Source of the DNA: CAVLCC01 sp963661535
GTDB taxonomy: Bacteria > Actinomycetota > Coriobacteriia > Coriobacteriales > CADBOM01
DNA length: 64,000 bases
Assembly: GCA_963661535.1 (NCBI GenBank)
Contig: CAVLCC010000003.1
Coordinates: 1-64,000, forward strand
Reading direction: 5' to 3'
In this document: piece by piece, positions 52,742 to 61,300 of the stretch
Position numbering within the stretch: position 1 is the stretch's first letter
Layout: the number at the start of each line of letters is the position of its first letter
Made by a program: the position numbers and the translations under genes
Notes under the pieces: model-generated
What the model saw: only the letters and a program-made list of their open reading frames with translations
The model's database searches: none
Told to the model about the DNA's origin: nothing

Positions 52742-55087
52742 TTAGTTGGAATTATTATTCTCATCTTTTGAGTTGTTCTTAAACTGCGAATCATCTATTG
52801 TGGGATAGTCATGAAATTCGGAGTCTTCAATTGTTGGATGATCTTTATCGCACGCATCTGCGCTTGTTGCGTCTTCTCTTGCATCTGCGCCAGCGCCTGC
52901 ACCAACACCCTTATTAGCGTTAGCCATACTCTGATTTTCAAAAGCAGAATCATCTATTGGCTTGCCATCTTGTGCTGGATCAAATGGCGAATACTCGCCC
53001 GACTCTTGCCTAATTCTTCTGGCAATTTCGTCGGCATTACTATTGCTCTTTTTCTCACGACCAGACAAATGCAAGCCATGGAGTCCAAATCCACCCGAAT
53101 GCTTTTTGCTGCTGTTAGCATCGTCTGAACCACCAACTCCACCTTCACCGCCATTACCATCTAAGCCCGATGAGTTTGAGCCCTCTTCAAGAATAACTTT
53201 TTCTTCTGCAAGACGCTTCTTCTCAGCTAGTTTATCTTCGTTGGCCAAATATTCGTCCCACTTATTATCGAGCAAAGCAACTACTGCCTCACCCTCAACA
53301 GTCTCACGCTCTAGCAAAACATTAGCCATCAAATCGAGTTGAGCTCTGTTTTCTGTAAGAATTTTTGCAGCCACGTCATAAGCCTGACGCATTAGCTTGG
53401 AAACCTCAACGTCAATCTTGTTGGCTGTTTCGTCTGAGTAGTCTGGGGTTGAGCCATAATCTCTGCCCAAGAATACCTCGTGGTTAGCCTCACCATATAC
53501 CTGATGTCCAAGCGCATCAGTCATGCCATAGCGAGTAACCATCTGCTTAGCCATCTTGGTTGCACGCTCTAAATCGTTGCTTGCACCAGTTGTAACATCG
53601 CCCATTGCAATCTCTTCTGCCACACGACCGCCCAAAAACATGGCCAAATCGTCTGTCATCTGATTTTTGGTATTTAAGAAACGGTCTTCTTCTGGAATAG
53701 AAAGCGTGTATCCAAGTGCTTGACCACGTGCAATAATCGAAATCTTATGAACAGGATCAGCATGCTTTAGCAAATGCCCCACCAAAGCGTGTCCAGATTC
53801 GTGATAAGCAATTGTCTTTTTCTCGGTATCTGTTATCACGCGACCCTTGCGCTCAGGACCGGCAATTACTCTCTCAATTGCCTCAGTGACCTCGTCATTA
53901 GTAATTGTTTTGCGATTTCTGCGTGCTGCCAACAGCGCCGACTCATTCATAAGATTTGCAAGGTCTGCACCCGTAAACCCAGATGTAAGTTGTGCCAAGC
54001 GAGCCATATCTATGTTTGAAGCTAAAGGCTTTCCTTTGGAGTGAACCTTCAAAATTTGCTCGCGGCCCTTAACGTCAGGTCTATCAACCACAACTTGTCT
54101 ATCAAAACGACCAGGACGAAGCAAAGCCGGATCCAAAATATCAACCCTGTTTGTTGCAGCAATTAAAATAACCGAATGATGATCCTCAAATCCATCCATC
54201 TCAACTAGCAACTGGTTTAGAGTTTGCTCGCGCTCGTCGTGACCTCCGCCAAGACCAGCACCACGCTGGCGACCAACAGCGTCAATCTCATCAATAAAGA
54301 TAATCGAAGGAGCAGACGACTTTGCTTGTTCAAACAAATCGCGCACACGAGACGCTCCAACGCCCACAAACATCTCTACAAAGTCTGAACCCGATATAGA
54401 GAAAAATGGAACTCCAGCCTCGCCTGCTACTGCCTTTGCCAATAAAGTTTTGCCTGTGCCTGGAGGGCCAACCAAAATCACACCGTGCGGAATTTTGGCT
54501 CCCATTTTTTGATATTTATCGGGGCTAGCTAAAAAGTCTTTGATTTCTTGCAGCTCTTCTACTGCCTCGTCGATGCCTGCAACATCGCTAAACTTAACAT
54601 TTGGTCTTTCTTCTAGAGCCTTTTTAGCTTTAGTTTTGCCAAACTGCATCTGCTTGCTGTTTGCGCCCTGCATTTGGCTCATAAAGAACCAGAAAACACC
54701 CACAATCAAAACCATTGGAATAAGCGTTGTAATAAGCGACATCCATATATTGTTAGAAGACACGTCCACCGTGTAATTAATGCCAGGGTGTGCAGCCATT
54801 AACTCATTTAGAGACTCCTCGCCAACATAAGTTGATCTAAACGACTGTGGCTCTGCCGCATCTGTGGTTTCTGGGAGACGATATTTACCAGTTATAACCG
54901 CCGAGCTTGCGCTATATGTAACCTCGGTAGCTCGGTTTTCGTTTACTGCGGCAACAAATTCGCTCGTAGACAGCTCGTCTGTCTGTGGCTGGTTCATATT
55001 AAAAAACTGATACATCAACACAGCCATAAATGCCACAAGAAGCACTAAATAAACTATCCTAGTTTTGCTTGCCTTGTTTTTATCCAA
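52742..55087 (-). CDS. ftsH: ATP-dependent zinc metalloprotease FtsH
   Basis: Membrane-anchored AAA+ protease of 781 residues for quality control of membrane and regulatory proteins. Two transmembrane helices flank an outer domain (about 9-26 and 113-135). The AAA core has GPPGTGKTLLAKAVAG, IIFIDEIDAVGRQRG and the second region of homology ATNRVDILDPALLRPGRFDRQ. The zinc site is HESGH at 429-433, and LGGRVAEE follows. The last 150 residues are a low-complexity acidic/Ser/Gly/Asn tail (DGNGGEGGVGGSDD, KDENNNSN) beyond the usual end. It follows hpt by 113 bases, an order common in bacteria, and precedes folE. Confidence 0.97.
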   Translation of the reverse strand: MDKNKASKTRIVYLVLLVAFMAVLMYQFFNMNQPQTDELSTSEFVAAVNENRATEVTYSASSAVITGKYRLPETTDAAEPQSFRSTYVGEESLNELMAAHPGINYTVDVSSNNIWMSLITTLIPMVLIVGVFWFFMSQMQGANSKQMQFGKTKAKKALEERPNVKFSDVAGIDEAVEELQEIKDFLASPDKYQKMGAKIPHGVILVGPPGTGKTLLAKAVAGEAGVPFFSISGSDFVEMFVGVGASRVRDLFEQAKSSAPSIIFIDEIDAVGRQRGAGLGGGHDEREQTLNQLLVEMDGFEDHHSVILIAATNRVDILDPALLRPGRFDRQVVVDRPDVKGREQILKVHSKGKPLASNIDMARLAQLTSGFTGADLANLMNESALLAARRNRKTITNDEVTEAIERVIAGPERKGRVITDTEKKTIAYHESGHALVGHLLKHADPVHKISIIARGQALGYTLSIPEEDRFLNTKNQMTDDLAMFLGGRVAEEIAMGDVTTGASNDLERATKMAKQMVTRYGMTDALGHQVYGEANHEVFLGRDYGSTPDYSDETANKIDVEVSKLMRQAYDVAAKILTENRAQLDLMANVLLERETVEGEAVVALLDNKWDEYLANEDKLAEKKRLAEEKVILEEGSNSSGLDGNGGEGGVGGSDDANSSKKHSGGFGLHGLHLSGREKKSNSNADEIARRIRQESGEYSPFDPAQDGKPIDDSAFENQSMANANKGVGAGAGADAREDATSADACDKDHPTIEDSEFHDYPTIDDSQFKNNSKDENNNSN

Positions 55088-55200
55088 TTCAATACTCCAA
55101 ACTAAATTTGCAAATCAGGTGTGCTGTATAAATCTATATAAATCTGCATCAATCTATGCAATCAATACAATCTATACAACACTTGTTAATTATAGAGAAA

Positions 55201-55746
55201 TTATGAATAAACTCTCTCATCCAAAATACCAATATATGGAAACTGCCTATACATCTGATCGTAATCGAGCCCATAGCCAACAACAAACGCGTTAGGACAA
55301 ACGGTTCCTAGGTATTTTGGCTCAACAGCAGGTGTAATACCAATATCTTTGCGCATAAATACAGCGGCTTCAACAGAGTGGGGATTTCTGGCTAGCAAGT
55401 TTTTTTTGAGAAACTTCAATGTAAGCCCTGTATCATAAATATCCTCAACTACCAAGACATCTTTGCCTGCTAGATCTAATTCTGTGTCTTGAACAATTCT
55501 CACAATTCCCGATGTTTTTGCAGAAGAGCCATAGCTTGACACCTTCATAAAATCCATCTCAACATTAACGTCTTTGATGCGGCGCACTAAATCGGTATAA
55601 AACATTAGCGCACCCTTCAAAACACACAAAACCACCAAGTTTTTTCCTTTATAATCACAACTAATGCGATCGGCTAGTTCGCTAACAATCGATTGAATTT
55701 GCTCTTCTGAATAAAGAACTTCTTTGATATTTTGTTCAAGACCCAT
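55201..55746 (-). CDS. hpt: Hypoxanthine phosphoribosyltransferase
   Basis: Purine salvage enzyme of 181 residues that makes IMP or GMP from the base and PRPP. The PRPP motif is VLVVEDIYDTGLTLKFL; the N-terminal VVLCVLKGALMFYTDLVRRI and the hood region KYLGTVCPNAFVVGYGLDYDQMYRQFPYIGIL complete the type I fold. It is first in the run that continues with ftsH and the fol genes. tilS, often next to hpt, is not present in this window. Confidence 0.96.
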   Translation of the reverse strand: MGLEQNIKEVLYSEEQIQSIVSELADRISCDYKGKNLVVLCVLKGALMFYTDLVRRIKDVNVEMDFMKVSSYGSSAKTSGIVRIVQDTELDLAGKDVLVVEDIYDTGLTLKFLKKNLLARNPHSVEAAVFMRKDIGITPAVEPKYLGTVCPNAFVVGYGLDYDQMYRQFPYIGILDERVYS

Positions 55747-56018
55747 ATGATTTACTTCCCTGCTTAAATAAATATACTCTGCGTTTGCTTAAAAAATTTG
55801 CTATGTAATTTGCTTTTTTGACTCTTTGTTCGCTTTTGTATAAATGGCACAAAATCAAAACAACTGCGCTTTATTATGCCTCAAATAACCGCTCTTGCAC
55901 GATATATAACCCGCAACGGTGCGTCTATGTTAGACAAAACATCATAAAATATCCTAAAAAAATTTCTCAATGGTTACTAATTACTCACAGCTTAATTCTA
56001 TGTACATGCGCTTCCGAT

Positions 56019-58004
56019 TTATTTGGAGCCTACATTTTTAGATTTTGCTTCTTCTACCAACTTGGCTTTTGGATCTGCTTTGCCAGCTTTCTTCCACGAT
56101 GTGAGCATGGCCTTAACTAGTATTGCTCTGTCATCTTCGCTGAATCTAGAAGTTCCTCCAATGAACATTAGATTATCTATAGAGTCTCCAAGCTCGTCCA
56201 TAAAATCAAAGACCGCGACGGTTTCGTTAAGATCGTTGGGATTTGCCATAATTAAAAGCGCGTCTTGCTCAGCAGCATACTGACCAATAAAATATGCATC
56301 TACTGGCTCCCATACAGTGCTAACCAAAATCTTGTTTATTTGAGGAAGCCCCTCTTTTGCGTGCTGCTCTAGAATCCACCTGTCAATCTCTTTGTTGAGC
56401 TCACACTGATTGTCATTAGCAAAACGCGTAATGTTTAAGTTTGCCTTTTGAAGCTTTTCGACTATAGAATCGTCTACCAAAATTCCTTGCTCCACAATGA
56501 TGACATTTGAAAAATCTTGGCAGATTGTGCTGCAAATGCGCTCGTTTATTGCATTGTCTGTTGGGTCTAGGAAAAAAGTTGGCATATGCCTTGAGGCAAT
56601 GCATGGGGATAGCGAGATGAGCCCGCAAACACTTTGGCTATAAGTCAAAATTGCTGTGTCGCTCCATGTGGCGCTAGGCTCGGTTAGCTCATCATTATTT
56701 GTGCTGCTTGCGCTATTTGCACTACCCGCGCTGTTTGTACCACTTGCACCACATATGCAACCCGCGCTTTTTTTAGCAAACTCATACACATTCAAAGACA
56801 ACTGCGCCTGATTATCCGACGCAATTATGGTTGTCTTAATGCCGCCTTCTTCTAGAGCATCACTAACTTCTTTGGCAATCATGTTTCTCGAGTCTAGCAA
56901 TATAACCTGTTCGACTTCGATTCTCTTTAAAAACTCTTTTGTAACACCTTGCAAACACTCGGTGCTTGTATTTAAAACTAGACCATCAACCACACCTGCC
57001 AGTGCATTTGCATTCATAGCAGCCACAAAATCATCACTTGGCGTAAGAATTGCAGTCTTTTGCTTTCTAAAGCACGCATCGGCAATTGCAACGCTTGTTG
57101 CATAGCGATCGTTTCCTGAAATCTCGCCATAATACATTTGCGGATCTTCAACCTCGAGCTGCATCATCTCAATAACACGATTTTCGGATTCTGCTGTGCC
57201 TCCGCGTCCACCAACCACACGATAAGCTCCGCACACTTCCTCGGCTTTGCCCATCATGCGAGTGTGACCTTTTTCGATCCAAATTGCTTTGTTGCACAAA
57301 CGCTCTATCTGATCATTGTTATGCGACACAATCAAAACCGTAACCCCGTGGTCTTTAATGATGTCGGTAATGCGTCGCTCACATTTTTGCTGAAACATAA
57401 AATCGCCGACCGACAAAACCTCGTCTACAATCAAGACCTCAGGAACAATTACGGTAGCAATTGCAAAAGCAATTCTTGCAATCATGCCCGAGGAATAGTT
57501 CTTTAGAGGCATGTCCATAAACTGCTCAATTTCAGCAAACTCAATAATATCGTCCATGTGTTGAGCAATAAACTTTTTGGGATAACCCAAAAGTGCGCCG
57601 TTTAAAAACACGTTTTCGCGTGCTGTGAGATCCATGTCAAAGCCAGCACCAAGCTCAATTAGAGGAGCAATTCTTCCATTAACCTCAATGGTTCCTTCTG
57701 TGGGAGTCAACACGCCAGCAACAATCTTTAACATTGTTGACTTGCCAGATCCGTTCGTTCCCAAAATTCCAAAAACGTCGCCTTTTTTTACTTCAAACGA
57801 AACGTCGTTTAGCGCCCTGAACTCCTTAAACCTAAGTTCGTGTTTGGTAAAGGCAATAAAGTATTCTTTTAGCGAATTGAGCTTTTGGTTGGCAATGTTA
57901 AAGACCATCGACACATGGTCTACCTTTATCATGGTTTCTTTATCGTAGTCTAGCTTTTCGTTAAGATTGTTTCCAAGATAGGACGTATTTATCTTTGCAG
58001 ACAT
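56019..58004 (-). CDS. Polysaccharide-export ABC ATPase fused to CWB2 domains
   Basis: Protein of 661 residues. Residues 1-250 form a TagH/Wzt-type ABC ATPase: a long N-terminal loop (LNSLKEYFIAFTKHELRFKEFRALNDVSFEVKKGD), Walker A GTNGSGKST, signature LKNYSSGMIARIAFA, Walker B VLIVDEVLSVGD and the switch His in VSHNN. Residues about 285-640 resemble cell-wall-binding repeat 2 units: ISGNDRYATSVAIADACFRKQKTAILTPSDDFVAAMNANALAG, EQVILLDSRNMI and later FIGGTSRFSEDDRAILVKAM. In Wzt-type transporters the C-terminal domain reads the glycan, so a CWB2-like module there may select the wall polymer. No permease gene (TagG/Wzm) is adjacent. A polar insert of short repeats splits the C-terminal part. 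Confidence 0.8.
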   Translation of the reverse strand: MSAKINTSYLGNNLNEKLDYDKETMIKVDHVSMVFNIANQKLNSLKEYFIAFTKHELRFKEFRALNDVSFEVKKGDVFGILGTNGSGKSTMLKIVAGVLTPTEGTIEVNGRIAPLIELGAGFDMDLTARENVFLNGALLGYPKKFIAQHMDDIIEFAEIEQFMDMPLKNYSSGMIARIAFAIATVIVPEVLIVDEVLSVGDFMFQQKCERRITDIIKDHGVTVLIVSHNNDQIERLCNKAIWIEKGHTRMMGKAEEVCGAYRVVGGRGGTAESENRVIEMMQLEVEDPQMYYGEISGNDRYATSVAIADACFRKQKTAILTPSDDFVAAMNANALAGVVDGLVLNTSTECLQGVTKEFLKRIEVEQVILLDSRNMIAKEVSDALEEGGIKTTIIASDNQAQLSLNVYEFAKKSAGCICGASGTNSAGSANSASSTNNDELTEPSATWSDTAILTYSQSVCGLISLSPCIASRHMPTFFLDPTDNAINERICSTICQDFSNVIIVEQGILVDDSIVEKLQKANLNITRFANDNQCELNKEIDRWILEQHAKEGLPQINKILVSTVWEPVDAYFIGQYAAEQDALLIMANPNDLNETVAVFDFMDELGDSIDNLMFIGGTSRFSEDDRAILVKAMLTSWKKAGKADPKAKLVEEAKSKNVGSK

Positions 58005-58332
58005 ATATTTATAGCTCCTATATGATTAAACTTTTAAAGATTAAATTTTATTTTCACATAGATTGCATTATATCAATGGTTTGAGAAGTGGCTCATGTTT
58101 AAGTCTCTTAAGTGCAAGTTGTGTTGTTTTGACAACCTTAAATAGCCTTTTAATAAAGTTTTTGACAAAGCAAATGGTCAGCACGCGAGCTTGCATGCTG
58201 ACCATTTTTCATAAGTTAAAGTGAGGCTCATACCCACCCGCATAGAGGTGGGTATGTTTGTTTACGTTATGAAGGTCTCCCTTCTTATTCTACGTAATCA
58301 TCTTGCGCTTTTATTCGCCTAGCGCTATCAAC
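58005..58332. other. Intergenic region between two leftward genes
   Basis: The gap holds two hairpins. CATACCCACC/GGTGGGTATG lies at 58229-58256 and AAATGGTCAGCA/TGCTGACCATTT at 58172-58207. The second is followed by TTT on the - strand and TTTTT on the +, so it may terminate the surface protein message. A/T-rich bases after 58160 presumably hold the ABC ATPase promoter. Confidence 0.5.
58172..58209. terminator. Probable terminator of the second surface gene
   Basis: A perfect 12-bp stem (58172-58183 with 58196-58207, core ATGGTCAGCA) with a 12-base loop. The T-run is short on the - strand and longer on the +. Confidence 0.55.
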
Positions 58333-61300
58333 TTACATTGCAAAGGCTGGACATACGGCAAGTCCTGCAGCAGAATCAGCAGATGTGCCCAAAGCTCCGT
58401 TATTATACATAATTGCATAGTTGAAAGTTTCAGGTCCGGGATCCTTAGTGGGTAAGCTCTGAGTACGGAGCCACAAACTACTCTCCTCAGCAGACGATCC
58501 ATAGTAAGTTCCATTCATGTATGCATTTCCCCTTGTCTTGCCAAGACCACTTACCAATGGGTTTGCAACGAGATCAGCTGTATTTGGCACCTTACCATTA
58601 AACCAGCTGTATTGGCTACCGTCGTCACCAAAGATTGCCCTACCCATATAATTTGTGTACGTAGTGCCAGTAATCTCACTGTAAGACACAGGCCACATTT
58701 TGCAGTCTGCACTGCCCGAATATACGTAGCTATAATCCACACCATACATGTACTTCTTGCTCACAGTCTGTATAGCTGACATAAAACTATCAGGTAATAA
58801 AGAATATATGTATAGGCACCGATCAGTGGTCTCAGTAGTTCCGCTATTAAAGCAGAACTGATACATTTGCGATTTGCCATAGCCGAGATAACCCGTAGAA
58901 GACATACCATACATTTGCATGCCGGTGGGTAGCGCATGTGTTGCCATAAAGGTCACAGCACTGCCATCACTATCATGCTCCCCTACCTCAATAATACGGA
59001 ACTCAACCCACTTGTCGGCGTCTGTTGTGGCATCCTTTCCACTCCAAGTGGTGTAGAGATGCACAGTATCATCGTCGCCTGTGCCGGTGTCGCTGTTCAT
59101 GTAGCCGGTCCATTTAGTTTCGACTGCAGTCTTGGTGGCACTATCAGAGCCATGCAATACCGACATATCAGAAGCAATCTTAGCTTGCGGAACAAAGTAG
59201 TTATTCGACATAACCTCGCCGCTAGCTGTGCCTGCAGCTAGCGCAGTGAGCGTGTCGGTATCCAATCCACCTTTGGCTAAGAAGTAGTCGTTTGTGCCGG
59301 CCTCAGTCCACTTGGCATATAGCGTGATGTCACCTGTTACTGTGGTGCTATCAAAGTCGTAAGCGTTATCAGAAAGCGTTGTGCCGCCATCTGTAGAGGT
59401 ATACCAGCCACCAAGAACCATGCCAGTGCCGCTATAAACGGGGTCTGTAGTTGGAGCTGTTGCATATCCACCATCTGTGACAGTGCTTGTTGTGGTTGTC
59501 AAGCCATCGGCGAACGTACCACCGTTAGCATTAAATGTTACTGTGTGTGATTGTGTTTGCTTGGTCACTCCCATTGCGAAAGCGGGTACGATGTTAGCGG
59601 CAATGGAGTCGGGCACGTAATTGGACGGTTTGCCGTAGGTGCTATCCACACTTAGGAAGTGACAACTATAATCCAAAGCCGGCGAGCGCAACCATGCATT
59701 TTGGCAGTTAGTAGCACCGCTTCTGACCTGATTGATGCTCCTTATTGCATTGTTTGTGCCAGTTGGGTTTGTTATATAAGTCTTAAACCACTCGTACTGG
59801 CTGCCCTCATTGCCAGCAAATAGATAGTTAGTTCCATCAGTGTACTTACCAGTGAGCTCGCTATAAGACATAAGCCAGATGGAGTCTGTTACTGTGCCTG
59901 TCTCATCCCAGCCCGCGGCATTGCTGCCCGAGTAGGCCTTCTTGGTTACAGGCGTCAAAGCGTCAAGGAAGTCGCTGTCAAGACTGCTCTTTACGTAGCT
60001 AGACATGGTTGAAGTGTACAAAGTCGAGCCTGCCCAGCCACCATCAGTAGAATCGGCATACATCTGCTGTGCAGTAGGCAGTGAGTGTGTTGCCATGAAG
60101 GTCACAGCACTGCCATCACCATCATGCTCGCCAACCTGTACGATACGGCACTCAAGCCAGCTTTCGTAGGTAAGGGTGTCATCTCGGACGTCCGAGCCCT
60201 TCCATCTAGTGTAGAGGTGGATGCCTTCGTAGCTAAGACCAGCAGTGTCGCTCGTCATGTAGCCTTTCCACTTTTCTTCGACTGCAGTCTTCTCGGTGCT
60301 ATCAGAACCAGACAACACTGCGATATCAGCATCAATCTGCGCCTGTGAGACAAACTTAAGCGTTTCCCTCATTTCGTCTGTAGCAGTGCCATCTGCAAGT
60401 TCACCTAAGAAGCCGGCATCCGTCGCTGATGCGGCTAAGAAGTAAGCGCTGGGTGCAGAAGCAGAAGCAGTCCACTTAGCATATAGCGTAATATTGTCTG
60501 TCACTGCAGTGTTCTCGAAGTCATAAGCGTCATCAGAAAGCGTTGTACCTTCATCTTCAGAGGTATACCAACCATCAAAAGTGTGATCATCATAAGTCGG
60601 CGCAGTAGGAGCCGTGACATATCCATCCTTTACGACACTTTGTGTGAGTGTCGTCGCGCTATCAGAGAATTTGCCACCATTAGCGTTGAAAGTTACCGTG
60701 TAGCTTTCCTTCACATCTATCTCTACGACGATGGTGACAGGCTTGTAGTTAGTATCAGTGGGAGTGTATGTAGCGTTACGTTCTATGGTTGTTATTTCAT
60801 CACCCACAGTAGCATCGGCCTCATACTCGCTGCTCCAAGCTAGGGTTCCGTCATCAAGAGTTGGTAGTGTTACGCTAGAGAGCTTAGCACCCGCGCCTGC
60901 CTCAAGCGTGTCTACTGTAGGTATCTTACTCTCTGGCAAATCTGCCTGCTCGATAGTCCACGTGCTAGTAAGCGTTCCGGTAAAGTTACCAGCGCCTGCT
61001 ACTGTCACGCTATAGGTACCTGCATTTTTAGCGCTCATTGTACCACCGGAGAATGCAAGGTCTTTTCCTTGTGTGATGGTCTCGGTGCCATCAGCAAGCT
61101 TGGTGTCAAGTGTTACTGTGGCCGCACCAGTAGAAATCTCATCGCCAGTATATGTCGCGCCATCATTTGCAAATGCAATCGATGAATTCGAGATGTCATA
61201 AGGGTTAATGCTAAAGGGCAGTGCAATCGCCTCAGTGTTTGCATAGTTGCCCTTAAAGCTCACAATAGCCGTAGCCGTATTAGTGCCAGCATTAACGTTG

